64,000 nt of DNA from Saccharomonospora glauca K62 (GTDB lineage: Bacteria > Actinomycetota > Actinomycetes > Mycobacteriales > Pseudonocardiaceae), in NCBI RefSeq assembly GCF_000243395.2, contig NZ_CM001484.1, forward strand, positions 2,011,202 to 2,075,201, read 5' to 3'. Position 1 is the stretch's first letter, and every line of letters begins with the position of its first letter. This document shows positions 7,906 to 17,527 of this stretch, piece after piece. The position numbers and the translations under genes are program-made. Under the pieces are notes generated by a model, which was given only the letters and a program-made list of their open reading frames with translations, did not search any database and was not told where the DNA came from.

Positions 7906-9807
7906 TCACGATGGGCCAGTGGCCTTGGCCAGCGTGCACAGCCGTACCGCGATGCCGATCCGGAACAGTCGCTCGGGCCGTTGCCACTCCTCTCCGAGCA
8001 GGTCGGTGACCCGTTCCAGCCGCTGGAGCACGGTGTTCTTGTGCAGGTGCAACGCCCGCGCGGTGGCCACGGGACTGCACCGGTTGTCGAGGTAGGCGGC
8101 CAACGTGGGCACCAGCGCGCTGCCTCGCTCGTCGTCCCACGCCAGCACCGGCCCGATCGTCGCGTCGACGAACGCGGCCACCCGGTCCTCGCCCGGACCG
8201 AACAGCGCCGTGTACGGCAGGTACTCGTCGGTGGTGACCGCGCCGTCCCGGACGCCGAGCGCCGGGAGTACGCGCAGACACGACTCGGCGGCCTCGCACC
8301 GCTCCCGCAGGGTCGCCACCTCCCCGGTCGAGGGCGCGCCGACGGCCACCACCCCGCCCCCGACGGCCCTGGTCACCGCCGCGTGCACCGTCTTCGCGGC
8401 CGTGGCCGGGTCCTCCTCCGCGGTGAGCGCGACGACCCGGTTGGCGTGCTCCCCGACCAGGCCTCCGTTCCCGACGGCCCGGCCGGCGGCCCTGACCGCC
8501 TCCCTGCGGTGTTCGCTGTCCGTGGCCACCAGCACCACGGACCGTGTCCGCTCGACGTGCACCCCGCGCGCCATCGCCCTCGCCACGGCGGGCTGCACCC
8601 GAGCCGGGTCGTCGGACAACAGGTCGGCCAGCAGATCGCCGCGCAACCGTTGTTCGGCCTCCACCACGGCGTCCTGCTTCAGCAACAACAGCGCGGTGAT
8701 CTGCGCGGCCCGCTCCGCCGTCCGCTGCTCCACGGGACCGAACGCGAGCGTGCCCTGGTCGAGCACCAGCGCGCCCAGCAGGGTCGATCCCGCCACGACC
8801 GCGACGACCACCCGGCTGCGCCCCTCCGGGGTCGTAAGGAAGACACAGCGACCACTGCGCCTGCTGCGCGTGACGGCCTCCCGCACGTCGCCCGCGTCGA
8901 GCGAAACGCCGTCGCGGGTGCGCAGCTCGGCGTCGAGCATCGTGACCGTGCACCGCAACGCCCTGCCCAGCGCATCGGCGACATCGGTGGCGTCGCCGCC
9001 CTGCAACACCAGGGCGGTCAGGTCCTCGTGAACCCGGCTCGCGCGTTCCATCGCCTCCACATGCCGGGACAGCTCGCCGTAGGCCTTGCGGGTCTCGGCG
9101 TCCGACCGCCGGGTCTCGGCGAGCAGCCGAGCCGTCTGAAGCACGACGGCGGCGTGGTCGGCGAACGCCGACAGCAGGGAGATCTCCTCGTGGGTGAAGG
9201 TGTGCGGGATGCGGTTCGCGGCGAACAGCGCCCCCAGCACCTCGTCACCGGCGAGCAGCGGCACCCCCAGCAGTGACACCAGCCCCTCGGCCGCGACGGC
9301 GGCGTCGATGTCCGAGTCGTGCGGTGCTTGCGTCATCCCCGCGTAACTCGACGTCCACTGCGGACTCCGGGTCGTGACGACCATGCTCGCCAGTCCCATG
9401 CCGGGAGGCACCCGCAGGTTCGGAAACGACGGCGCGACGGTGCCGAGCGTGGTGCGCACCCTCAGCTCACCGCTCGCGACGTGGTACTCCGACAGGTAGG
9501 TGACGTCGGTGCCGATCAAGTCGTGCGCCCGCTGCACCAGGCGCTCCAACAGCTCGTCGACGTCGCGGAGCTGAGCCAGTTCGTGAGCACTCGAATACAG
9601 CGCGGCCAGTTCCCGGCCGCGCCGCCGCCAGCGCGCCGCGGTGGCCTTCAACCTGCGCACCTCGGCGCCGACGCGGGCGGCGACGTCCTCGGGAAGGTCC
9701 GCCTCGGCGAGCAGTCGGGCGATGTCGTCGTCACCCGCGTCGGCGTCGTCTCCCAAAGCCGCGGTGAGGACGTCGACGACCAGATCGACCGGAACGAGTT
9801 GGGCCAT
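7906..9807 (-). CDS. GAF-domain PucR-type transcriptional regulator
   Basis: A 633-residue regulator. An N-terminal helical region (1-80) precedes a GAF-like sensor domain (about 85-250; [16 protein letters not shown] and [20 protein letters not shown]), then a central region, then the C-terminal PucR helix-turn-helix (about 560-610; [20 protein letters not shown]). PucR proteins usually activate catabolic operons in response to a small ligand. The ATG at 9807 is preceded by GGTGG; sequence further upstream in frame lacks protein character. Adjacent and co-oriented with the HMG-CoA reductase operon, it is the likely controller of that operon. The ligand could be mevalonate or HMG-CoA, but this is inference. 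Confidence 0.85.
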   Translation of the reverse strand: MAQLVPVDLVVDVLTAALGDDADAGDDDIARLLAEADLPEDVAARVGAEVRRLKATAARWRRRGRELAALYSSAHELAQLRDVDELLERLVQRAHDLIGTDVTYLSEYHVASGELRVRTTLGTVAPSFPNLRVPPGMGLASMVVTTRSPQWTSSYAGMTQAPHDSDIDAAVAAEGLVSLLGVPLLAGDEVLGALFAANRIPHTFTHEEISLLSAFADHAAVVLQTARLLAETRRSDAETRKAYGELSRHVEAMERASRVHEDLTALVLQGGDATDVADALGRALRCTVTMLDAELRTRDGVSLDAGDVREAVTRSRRSGRCVFLTTPEGRSRVVVAVVAGSTLLGALVLDQGTLAFGPVEQRTAERAAQITALLLLKQDAVVEAEQRLRGDLLADLLSDDPARVQPAVARAMARGVHVERTRSVVLVATDSEHRREAVRAAGRAVGNGGLVGEHANRVVALTAEEDPATAAKTVHAAVTRAVGGGVVAVGAPSTGEVATLRERCEAAESCLRVLPALGVRDGAVTTDEYLPYTALFGPGEDRVAAFVDATIGPVLAWDDERGSALVPTLAAYLDNRCSPVATARALHLHKNTVLQRLERVTDLLGEEWQRPERLFRIGIAVRLCTLAKATGPS

Positions 9808-10097
9808 GGAACCACCTGTCGGTGCCGGTACATGGACCCGCCAACCATAAGGGGGACGACGTCGCGGGCCCACCCGGTGGGTGGGGAGAAACCTTCGATC
9901 GCCGCCCACGCGAAAGTTCTCAAGCCCTGATTCCCCGCGGTCCCCCACCCGAAGGACACCGTGCGTGGGCTCCCGGCGCCAAACTCCTCGTGGGCGTGGA
10001 CGGCGGCGTCGCCCCGGCTCGTGCGTCCGCTGCGACGTGCGAGGAACCGGCTTATCGTCGACAGAGCAGGAGCCACCACGGCCGAGTGGAGCGGTTG
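9808..10097. other. Divergent intergenic region between PucR-type regulator and qcrB
   Basis: 290 bases hold the 5' regions of both divergent genes. The ribosome site of qcrB (GGAG at 10087-10090) is visible. I see no convincing gene, repeat or clear -35/-10 pair. Confidence 0.4.
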
Positions 10098-11786
10098 ATG
10101 AGCTCACTGACCACACCCACCAGGAGTTCCGGGTTCCTCCAAAGACGTGCCGCGGAGTCCGGTGACCAGGCCGACCGCCGGTACTTCCTGGCCAAGGGGT
10201 TGCGGCACCAGATGAACAAGGTGTTCCCGACCCACTGGTCGTTCCTGTTGGGCGAGCTGGCGCTCTACAGCTTCATCATCCTGATCCTGTCGGGGATCTA
10301 CCTGACGCTGTTCTTCGACCCCTCGATGAGCGAGGTGGTCTACGACGGCCCGTACCGCAACCTTCAGGGCATCGAGATGTCCAGGGCGTTCGAGTCGACC
10401 CTGGAGATCTCGTTCGAGGTTCGCGGTGGTCTGTTCGTCCGTCAGGTGCATCACTGGGCGGCGCTGATCTTCGTCGCGGCCATGTTCGTGCACATGTTCC
10501 GGGTGTTCTTCACCGGGGCGTTCCGCAGGCCGCGTGAGGCGAACTGGGTCATCGGTGCCCTGCTGCTGATCCTGGGCATGTTCGAGGGCTTCTTCGGTTA
10601 CTCGCTGCCGGACGACCTGCTGTCCGGTACCGGTATCCGGGCGACCCTGTCGGGCATCGTGCTCTCGGTGCCGGTGATCGGTACCTGGCTGCACTGGGCG
10701 CTGTTCGGTGGCGAGTTCCCCGGCACGGTGATCGTGCCGAGGATGTACGCCCTGCACATCCTGATCATTCCGGGCGTCATGCTGGCGCTGGTGGCCGCCC
10801 ACCTGGCGTTGGTGTGGTACCAGAAGCACACGCAGTTCCCCGGCGTGCGGCGCAAGGAGACCAACGTCGTCGGCGTGCGGATCATGCCGGTGTTCGCCCT
10901 CAAGGGTGGCGCGTGGTTCCTCGTGGTGACCGGGTTCCTGATCCTGATGTCGGGAGCCTTCCAGATCAATCCGATCTGGAACCTGGGCCCCTACAACCCG
11001 TCGCAGGTGTCCGCGGGTTCGCAGCCCGACTGGTATCTGGCGTGGGCGGACGGCATCCTGCGAATCTATCCGCCGTGGGAGCTCTACCTCGGCAACTACA
11101 CCGTGCCTCCGGTGTTCTTCGCCGGGGTCTGCGGCATGGGCATCCTGTTCGCGCTGCTGATCGCCTACCCGTTCATCGAACGCAAGTTGTCGAAGGACGT
11201 GGCGCACCACAACCTTCTGCAGCGCCCGCGTGACGCACCGGTGAGGACGAGTCTCGGGGTGATGGCCCTGACGTTCTTCATGGTGCTGGAGCTGTCCGGC
11301 TTCAACGACATCATCGCGCTCGAATTCGGACTCTCCCTCAACGGGCTGACCTGGGCGGGACGCATCGGACTCCTGCTGTTGCCGCCGCTGGCGTACTTCC
11401 TCACCTACCGGATCTGTCTGGGCCTGCAGCGCTCCGACCGGGAGGTGCTGGAGCACGGTGTGGAGACCGGCATCATCAAGCGCCTGCCGCACGGTGAGTT
11501 CATCGAGATCCACCAGCCGCTGGGGCCGATGGAGGACGGCCACCCGGTACCGCTGGACTACCAGGGCGCTCCGGTGCCGAAGAAGATGAACAAGCTCGGC
11601 ACGGCGGGCAGGCCGGTGGCGGGCTCGCTGTGGTCGCCGGACCCGCCGGAGGAGACCGAGGCCCTGGAACGCGCCAGGGCGGAGCAGGGCGACCTTCTCG
11701 AAGGAGGCGAGCTGGAGGCGCCGCCGCCCGAGGAGACCGCCCGACGCTCGGGGCGGTGGGGGCGGCAACGCGCGAGGCGTTCGTGA
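10098..11786 (+). CDS. qcrB: Cytochrome bc complex cytochrome b subunit (QcrB), stand-alone copy
   Basis: A 562-residue cytochrome b of the actinobacterial menaquinol:cytochrome c reductase (bcc). Heme-ligand histidines are visible on two helices (His118/119 with His132; His220 with His235), the Qo-site motif PDWY is present, and there are 8-9 membrane helices plus the long charged C-terminal tail typical of actinobacterial QcrB. The ATG at 10098 has GGAGCGG upstream. Normally qcrB follows qcrC and qcrA; here it stands alone, with a PucR gene on one side and a convergent methyltransferase gene on the other. It is therefore either a second paralogue or an unusually separated copy. Heme and quinone residues look intact, so it is probably functional. 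Confidence 0.9.
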   Translation: MSSLTTPTRSSGFLQRRAAESGDQADRRYFLAKGLRHQMNKVFPTHWSFLLGELALYSFIILILSGIYLTLFFDPSMSEVVYDGPYRNLQGIEMSRAFESTLEISFEVRGGLFVRQVHHWAALIFVAAMFVHMFRVFFTGAFRRPREANWVIGALLLILGMFEGFFGYSLPDDLLSGTGIRATLSGIVLSVPVIGTWLHWALFGGEFPGTVIVPRMYALHILIIPGVMLALVAAHLALVWYQKHTQFPGVRRKETNVVGVRIMPVFALKGGAWFLVVTGFLILMSGAFQINPIWNLGPYNPSQVSAGSQPDWYLAWADGILRIYPPWELYLGNYTVPPVFFAGVCGMGILFALLIAYPFIERKLSKDVAHHNLLQRPRDAPVRTSLGVMALTFFMVLELSGFNDIIALEFGLSLNGLTWAGRIGLLLLPPLAYFLTYRICLGLQRSDREVLEHGVETGIIKRLPHGEFIEIHQPLGPMEDGHPVPLDYQGAPVPKKMNKLGTAGRPVAGSLWSPDPPEETEALERARAEQGDLLEGGELEAPPPEETARRSGRWGRQRARRS

Positions 11787-11839
11787 CGTCCCGCGACGGC
11801 AAGCCCCCGGCGACCGACTCCGCGGCGGTGACGCGGTGT

Positions 11840-12436
11840 TCAGCTCACGCGCAGCACACTCACCGCGAAATCGGACTCGTCGGTGAAGGGGTCCAGCTCC
11901 CAGGTGGCGAACCGGTGTTCGAGCCGTAACCCGACCGCGGCGGCGTCGGCGTCGAACCGCGAGTAGGGGTAGGTGTCCTCACGGCGATACCCGACCACGA
12001 CGCGGCCGCCCGAACGCACACAGTTCCCTAGGTTGCGCAGCACGGTGCGTTCGGACCCCGGAGCGAGGAAGACCATCACGTTGCCGGGCACCACGGCGAG
12101 GTCGAACGGTTCCTCCCCGAGCGTGGCGAGGTCGACGTCGGCCAGATCGCCGACCACCCAGCGCGGTCCGGGGTGGTCCCGCTCGGCGGCCTCGATCAAC
12201 ACCGGGTCGACGTCGACGCCGACCACCGTGTGGCCACGGCGGTGCAGGGCCGCGCCCACTCGGCCGGGGCCGCACCCGGCGTCCAGGATCCGCGAGCCCG
12301 GACGCACCATCGCGTCCACCAGCCGAGCCTCCCCTTCCAGGTCGGCGCCCTCGCGGGCCATGGTGCGGAAGCGCTCGACATACCACTCGGAGTGGCCCGG
12401 CCGGGTGTCGGTGAACCAGCGAGGTCGGTTCGTCAT
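11840..12436 (-). CDS. Class I SAM-dependent methyltransferase
   Basis: A 198-residue cytosolic protein with a class I methyltransferase fold: motif I ILDAGCGPGRVGAAL (about 49-63), the acidic end of strand 2 VVGVDVDP, and motif around GDLADVDL. A C-terminal beta region follows. The ATG at 12436 lies just after a G-rich ribosome site. The acceptor is not predictable from the sequence. It is divergent from the cysteine dioxygenase gene (132 bases between starts) and convergent with qcrB. Confidence 0.8.
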   Translation of the reverse strand: MTNRPRWFTDTRPGHSEWYVERFRTMAREGADLEGEARLVDAMVRPGSRILDAGCGPGRVGAALHRRGHTVVGVDVDPVLIEAAERDHPGPRWVVGDLADVDLATLGEEPFDLAVVPGNVMVFLAPGSERTVLRNLGNCVRSGGRVVVGYRREDTYPYSRFDADAAAVGLRLEHRFATWELDPFTDESDFAVSVLRVS

Positions 12437-12568
12437 GCCCCCATCCTGCCCGATCACCGCTCGGCGCCAAGGTATTGGATCTTTCGTCGCCGCTGCGAAT
12501 TGGCCATGCTCGATACGAGCAACCTGTCGTCGTCGGCGATCCCGACGGCGGTGTGGAAGGGAGGTCCC

Positions 12569-13129
12569 ATGACCACGCGGACGAGCGAGCCGTTGACCGC
12601 CGAGTTCCTCGACCTCATCTCCTCGGTGCGTCGGGCCGTGGGCGACGGAGCCGACTCGGCCGTGACCGCGCGGCGAGTCGGGGAGGCACTGTCCGAACGG
12701 CTGTCGGCCGGACTGCCGGTGCCGGACCACCTGCGTCGCCACGACCCGGACCACTACACCCAGCACATCGCGCACGTGGAGCCGGGCGGGGTGTTCTCGA
12801 TCGTCGTGCTCGTGTGGTTGCCCGGCCAGGCCACCGCCATCCACGACCACGTCTCGTGGTGTGTCACGGGCGTGCTCGAAGGGCAGGAGACCGAAGAGGT
12901 CTACGAGCTTCGCGAGACGGACGGTCGGACGTGTCTCGTGCGCACCGGCGAGTCGGTCAACGTGTCCGGGGCCGTGTCGGTACTGGACCCGCCCGGTGAC
13001 ATCCACCGGGTCCACAACAGCTGCTCCGAATTGGCCGTGTCGCTGCACATCTACGGCGCCGACATCCACAAGCTCGGCAGCAGCATTCGCCGCACCTACG
13101 ACCTGCCGGTGGTCGAGCGGGCGGGGTGA
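12569..13129 (+). CDS. Cysteine dioxygenase type I
   Basis: A 186-residue cupin of the CDO_I family (PF05995), which oxidises L-cysteine to cysteine sulfinate with non-heme iron and O2. The three iron-ligand histidines are visible with family spacing: His92 and His94 in IHDHVSW and His146 in GDIHRVHN. Length matches bacterial CDO. A GGGAGG ribosome site precedes ATG at 12569. It lies alone, divergent from the methyltransferase and convergent with the lipoprotein gene. Some bacterial members act on related thiols such as 3-mercaptopropionate, so the exact substrate is slightly uncertain. Confidence 0.88.
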   Translation: MTTRTSEPLTAEFLDLISSVRRAVGDGADSAVTARRVGEALSERLSAGLPVPDHLRRHDPDHYTQHIAHVEPGGVFSIVVLVWLPGQATAIHDHVSWCVTGVLEGQETEEVYELRETDGRTCLVRTGESVNVSGAVSVLDPPGDIHRVHNSCSELAVSLHIYGADIHKLGSSIRRTYDLPVVERAG

Positions 13130-13145
13130 TCCGGGCGGGCCGTCG

Positions 13146-14394
13146 TCACTCGGTCGTCACGTCCAGCACCGCCGCGGTGCTCGACGAGGCGATCACGGAG
13201 AAGGTGACGGTCAGGTCGTCCCTGCCGAACCGTCCGGTGCCCGCTCCGGTGAGCCGGATCAGCCCGCTGTCGTCGGCGAGCCACACCGTCCCCTTGCTGA
13301 CGGTGGCCGTGAAGACGGCGTCGCGCACGGGGATGTCCACCGGCGTGGACACCTCGATCCGGCACTCGCCGTCCTCGCACGCCGCGACGTCGGTGCCGTC
13401 CTCCGCAGCGGGCAGGGGGGTCGGGGACGTCGACGGCGCACCCGGCGGTTCGCAGTTCGGCGCGAGGTCGTGGGCGGCGGAGAGCGCGGGGTCTTCACGG
13501 ACGACCTCGCCCAGGTCCGGGTCGCGGGGCTCGATCGCCGAGACGGTCTCGGCGACCTCCCGTGCCCGCGCGCGGAGCCGGTCGAGCGGAAGGTCGTAGT
13601 AGTCGAGCGGGGATTCCGCGCGCGGTAGTGTCCGCTCGGCCTCGCGCAACGCCGAGAGCAGGGTGGAGCGGTAGGTGTCCGCGGCGGGGACGCCGATGTC
13701 GGGCAACCCCGCCACGGGCTCCCCGACACCCCCCCAGCTCCCCCGACACGGAGCCGAGGTACGACGCCAGGACCGAGTCCTCGAACGCGGCGAACCTCGG
13801 ATGTTTCAGCACGTCGTCGTCCGGGGACGGCACCCCGGCGAGGACGGCGCGAGCCCGGCACATCGTGTTCGCCCAGTTCACCAGGTCACGACTCGCGAGG
13901 GTGTCCATCGTGGGCGGCTGGTCCAGGGGAGGACAGCCGGGGGCGAGGTGCATCGACGGCGCGAGGTCCTTCGTCCGTTCGGCCAGCGCGACCAGCTCCG
14001 GCTCCTGACGTCCGATCCCGTCGAGGAGCTCGACGATGCGGGAGGGAGCGAGTTCCCCCGACGTCTCGGCGGAGAGTTCGTCCCGCAGGCGTTCGAGGTC
14101 GCGCACCAGCGCGCCGACGTAGTCGTCCGCTTGCCGGATCCCCGAATCCTCCAGGGCATCGAGCCGGGTCAGGACAGTGGACACTTCGGACCGGACCCAC
14201 CCGGCGTAGCCCGGCGAGTCGGTGCCCTCGCGTAGGTCGTCGAGAGCCTTGGCCTGCGTGCACACGGTCTCCGACCACGACACGAGCGCCCTGTCCGGCC
14301 GAGGTTCCGGCAAGGGCTGCCGCTGTGGTTCCTCGGCAGCGCACCCCGTGACCAGGACGAGACCGATGAAGGTGATCGCCGGACGAATACGCAT
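13146..14394 (-). pseudogene. Putative lipoprotein with duplicated domain, broken by a frameshift
   Basis: The gene starts at ATG 14394 with a lipoprotein signal (lipobox VTGC, Cys18). The frame is lost at a run of seven C on the + strand (13729-13735, seven G in the gene); removing one G restores a frame that runs to the stop at 13146, and total length (1249 bases) is one over a multiple of three. The protein holds two similar halves of about 125-150 residues: the first ends LAPGCPP and the second, which spans the break, ends LAPNCEPP. A conserved-looking beta-rich C-terminal region follows. So this is one gene, either truly disrupted, slippage-prone or mis-sequenced. No known function. If not repaired, translation yields a 5' product ending in an unrelated tail. 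Confidence 0.7.
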
Positions 14395-14541
14395 CCCGAA
14401 CCAGTCCTTCCGCTCACTCGACCGGACGGACACTAATCGCTCCGGACGGAGCGGCGCGCGCTCGTGACAGCAACCGGACACGGGGAGGCGCTCCGCCGTC
14501 GCCGGCCTCGGTGGGGTGGAAAGGCCGGCGACGGCGACCGC

Positions 14542-15579
14542 TCACCGGGTCTCGGTGGTCTTGCGCAGGCCGTCCGGGCGGTCGGGGTCCAACCCGCGTT
14601 CGACGGCGAGCCGCCACGCGAGCTGTTGCAGCGGGAGCACCTCCAGGACGGGAGCCAGGTTCTCGCTCAACGAGGGAACCGGGAGGTCGTGTCCGGCCTC
14701 CGGACCGACACGCAGCACCTCGGCACCACGCGCGGTGAGGCGGTCGAGCACCTCCGACATCGTCCGGCCGCCCGGTCCGGTACCGCAGACGGCGAGCACG
14801 GCGGTGCCCGCCCCGACCGCCGCGATCGGCCCGTGCAACAGGTCGGCGGCGCTGTAGTAGCGAGTGAGGAGGTAGCTGGTCTCGGCCAGCTTCAAGCCCG
14901 CCTCGGCGGCCGTAGCCAACGAGTAGCCGCGCGCGGTGGTGACGATGCGCTCGGCGAACCGCAGGCGCGCCGCCACCGCGTCCACCCGCTGGACGCCCGT
15001 GTCGAGGCACTGCCACGCCAGCTTTTCGAACTCGTCCGCGTCCGGCGTCGTCGAGGACTCGCGCAACTCCCGCACCAGCAAGTACAGCGCGAGCAGGCTC
15101 GCCGTGTACGTCTTGGTGGCGGCGACCGCGCGTTCCGGACCGGCGCCGATGTCCAGCGTGTGCTCGGCGACCTCGCCCAGGGCGGAGTCCGGGGTGTTGG
15201 TCACGGCCACCGTCAGCGCGCCTCGGCGACGGGCGGACTCGGTCACCTCGACCAGGTCGGGCGAGCCACCGCTTTGGCTGACCGTGACGAGCAGGACGTC
15301 ACGCAGGTCCGGCTCCGCCCCGTACAGCGTGGTGGTCGACGGGGACACCGACCCGGCGGGCAGTCCGAGTTCGACCTCCACCAGGTACTTCCCGTAGAGC
15401 GCGGCGTGATCGCTCGAACCGCGGGCGGCGAACAGCACGAACCTCGGCCGGAACCGCCGGATGTGGTCGGCGATCCGGCGGAAGGCCGTCCGATCGCGCA
15501 TCAGGTCGGCCAGGACCCGCGGCTGCTCGGCGATCTCCCGTGCCATCCACGTGCCGAGCTCGGTCTGTGTCGTCGTCAT
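14542..15579 (-). CDS. SIS-domain sugar-phosphate isomerase/deaminase (GlmS C-terminal/NagB-II-like)
   Basis: A 345-residue protein with two SIS domains and no glutaminase domain. Visible motifs are the sugar-phosphate loop ARGSSDHAALYGKY, SQSGGSPD, the block ERAVAATKTYTASLLAL and the terminal DPDRPDGLRKTTETR, all typical of the isomerase half of GlmS and of NagB-II type deaminases. Without the glutaminase half it probably deaminates or isomerises an amino-sugar phosphate. It is the last gene of the eight-gene operon, overlapping the amidohydrolase by 4 bases. A PfkB kinase in the same operon could make its phosphorylated substrate, as in Amadori-product (fructoselysine) routes, although its motifs look closer to GlmS/NagB-II than to FrlB. 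Confidence 0.8.
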   Translation of the reverse strand: MTTTQTELGTWMAREIAEQPRVLADLMRDRTAFRRIADHIRRFRPRFVLFAARGSSDHAALYGKYLVEVELGLPAGSVSPSTTTLYGAEPDLRDVLLVTVSQSGGSPDLVEVTESARRRGALTVAVTNTPDSALGEVAEHTLDIGAGPERAVAATKTYTASLLALYLLVRELRESSTTPDADEFEKLAWQCLDTGVQRVDAVAARLRFAERIVTTARGYSLATAAEAGLKLAETSYLLTRYYSAADLLHGPIAAVGAGTAVLAVCGTGPGGRTMSEVLDRLTARGAEVLRVGPEAGHDLPVPSLSENLAPVLEVLPLQQLAWRLAVERGLDPDRPDGLRKTTETR

Positions 15580-16556
15580 GAGCGTCCTTGTCGGGGGAGT
15601 CGGAGCAGGCGGGCGGCGTTGCCCCCGAAGATCTTCGCGATGTCCGTCTCGGGCATGCCCATCTCGTGGCAGACCCGCAGTTGGTCGGCGAGGTAGCGAT
15701 AGCAGTAGCCGCGCGGGAACCACGACGAGTCGCTGCCGAACACGATCCGGTCGGGGCCGATCGTCTCGTAGCAACGCCGGAACAGGTCCTCCAGCGTCAA
15801 CTTGTACGGCATCCAGCGCACCCACTGGTTGGAACCGGAGGTGTCCACGTGCACGTTGGGACACGCCCAGGCGAGGAACAGCACCTGCTGCACGTGCTGG
15901 ACCCCGAAGTGCGGGATCACGAACGGGATTCCGGGGAACCGTTTGGCCACCGGTTCCAGCCACGCGGGCTCGATGTGCGCGTTGTGCGCGATGCCACCGC
16001 TGGAACCACAGTGTCCGAAGTGGATGAGAACGGGAATGCCGTGTTCGGCCGCGACCCGCCACACCTCCTCGGCGCCCGGATCGTCGATCCGGTGCGGCAG
16101 CAGGGGAGCGAACAACTTCAACCCGCGCAGCCCGAGTTCGGTGACAGCGCGCCGAAGCCGGTCCGCGGCACCCGGTTCGGTCAGGTCACGCAGGTTAGCC
16201 ATGCCGGAGAACCGCTGCGGGTTCCGGGCCACGAGCTCGGCCACCCGGTCGTCGCCGCACCCGGTGACGAACGTGGCGTGGGCGATGCCGTACCGGTCGA
16301 GCTCGTCGAGCCAGAGATCGGCCTCCTCCTGCCAGGTGCGCTCGTCCGAGGGCTGCGGGTCGGGGAAGTCCCACGCCCGCCGCCACTTCGCCGACTGCGC
16401 GGCCACGAGCTCCGCGCGTCGGCGTTGGGCCTCCTCGTCATGGTCGGAGCAGGCGAACTGACCTCCGGAGAGATCACGGGTCGCCGGGTCGTGCTCGATA
16501 CGGAAGTGCAGGTGGAAGTCGATCACTTCGATCCCCTGCACCGTGGGGACGCTCAT
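15576..16556 (-). CDS. Amidohydrolase family 2 (metal-dependent hydrolase/decarboxylase)
   Basis: A 326-residue amidohydrolase_2 TIM barrel. The metal motif HxH is at His15/His17 (DFHLHF), further ligand histidines lie in VLIHFGH and VIPHFG, and the terminal catalytic Asp is in FGSDSSWFP. Such enzymes hydrolyse lactones or C-N bonds or decarboxylate. The start at ATG 16556 overlaps the PfkB stop by 4 bases and the stop overlaps the SIS gene by 4, so it is translationally coupled inside the catabolic operon. Role within the pathway is unknown; lactone hydrolysis or amide cleavage on a sugar derivative is a guess. Confidence 0.8.
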   Translation of the reverse strand: MSVPTVQGIEVIDFHLHFRIEHDPATRDLSGGQFACSDHDEEAQRRRAELVAAQSAKWRRAWDFPDPQPSDERTWQEEADLWLDELDRYGIAHATFVTGCGDDRVAELVARNPQRFSGMANLRDLTEPGAADRLRRAVTELGLRGLKLFAPLLPHRIDDPGAEEVWRVAAEHGIPVLIHFGHCGSSGGIAHNAHIEPAWLEPVAKRFPGIPFVIPHFGVQHVQQVLFLAWACPNVHVDTSGSNQWVRWMPYKLTLEDLFRRCYETIGPDRIVFGSDSSWFPRGYCYRYLADQLRVCHEMGMPETDIAKIFGGNAARLLRLPRQGRS

Positions 16557-17527
16557 CGTGACACCACCTCGTCGCGTTGCTCGGGCAGGACGTCGGCCGG
16601 TGAGAACCGGCGGTCGTGCGAGGGACGGCTGATCACGGTGGCCGCGACCCGGACCCCGTAGCCGGCCGCCTCGACGAGGGACGCCCCGTCGGCGAGCCGG
16701 TGCAGCAGGCCCGCGTTGAACGCGTCCCCGGCACCCGTGGAGTCCTGCACCCGTACCCGCGGGGTCGGACACTCGGTGACCGACCCGTCCGGGGTCACCA
16801 CGAGCGCGCCACGGGAACCGCACTTGGCGACCACCGTCGTCCCGCTGCTCGCGGCCACCGTGCGCGCGGCGGAGTCCACGTCGGAGTCGTCGGCCAACGC
16901 GCACACCTCGTCGGAGTTCGGCAGGAAGACGTCCACGCACTCCAAAAGACGCAGCACCTCGGTGCGGGTGTCCGCCGACCAGTCGCCGGGGTCCCATCCC
17001 GTGTCCAGCGCGGTACGGGCCCCGGCCCGGCGTGCCGAGGAGAACAGCTCCCGCGCGCGCTCGCCCCGCATGACGGGAAGGAGGAAGTAACCCGACAGCA
17101 GCAGATACCGGGAGGCCAGCGCGTCCGAGGGCACGGCGGAGGAGTCCATGTCGGCCAGCGCGCCGAGCGCGGACAGGAACGCGCGATCGTGTCCGGGGGC
17201 CTCCGCCGCGACCGTCACCGAGGTCGACTCACCGGGCGCGCGCACCAGGTGGGCGTGCAGTCCGGGAAGGTTCAGTTCCTCGTCCAGCAGGCGGGCCGTG
17301 CCGTCGTCGCCGACGCGACCCACCAGCACGGTGTTTCGCCCGAGGTTGGCCAGGGTGACGGCGGTGTTGGCCGCGGAACCCCCCGGCCGCACGGCGATCG
17401 AGGGCACGATCCGCTCCGTTCCGGGCGGTGGGAGCTCGGCCACCCCGGCCACGACGACGTCGAGGTTGACGTTGCCGACGACGGTGATGCGCTCCGCGTG
17501 AGGACCTTCCGGCACGGCCGGGGTCAC
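16553..17527 (-). CDS. PfkB-family carbohydrate kinase
   Basis: A 324-residue ribokinase-fold kinase. N-terminal GNVNLDVVV and the GGSAANTAVTLANLG substrate motif, plus the C-terminal DSTGAGDAFNAGLLH motif with the catalytic Asp, are present. It should phosphorylate a sugar or sugar conjugate with ATP. GTG 17527 overlaps the preceding lyase stop by 4 bases; its GGAG is almost adjacent, consistent with coupled translation rather than independent initiation, and a second in-frame GTG 12 bases downstream is an alternative. With the downstream SIS enzyme it makes a kinase/sugar-phosphate-processing pair. Confidence 0.85.
   Translation of the reverse strand: MTPAVPEGPHAERITVVGNVNLDVVVAGVAELPPPGTERIVPSIAVRPGGSAANTAVTLANLGRNTVLVGRVGDDGTARLLDEELNLPGLHAHLVRAPGESTSVTVAAEAPGHDRAFLSALGALADMDSSAVPSDALASRYLLLSGYFLLPVMRGERARELFSSARRAGARTALDTGWDPGDWSADTRTEVLRLLECVDVFLPNSDEVCALADDSDVDSAARTVAASSGTTVVAKCGSRGALVVTPDGSVTECPTPRVRVQDSTGAGDAFNAGLLHRLADGASLVEAAGYGVRVAATVISRPSHDRRFSPADVLPEQRDEVVSR

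Noticed and set aside
9808-10116. N-terminal extension of the PucR-type regulator
   Set aside because: Low-complexity Arg/Pro-rich sequence overlapping the qcrB start; ATG 9807 has a ribosome site and family-like sequence.
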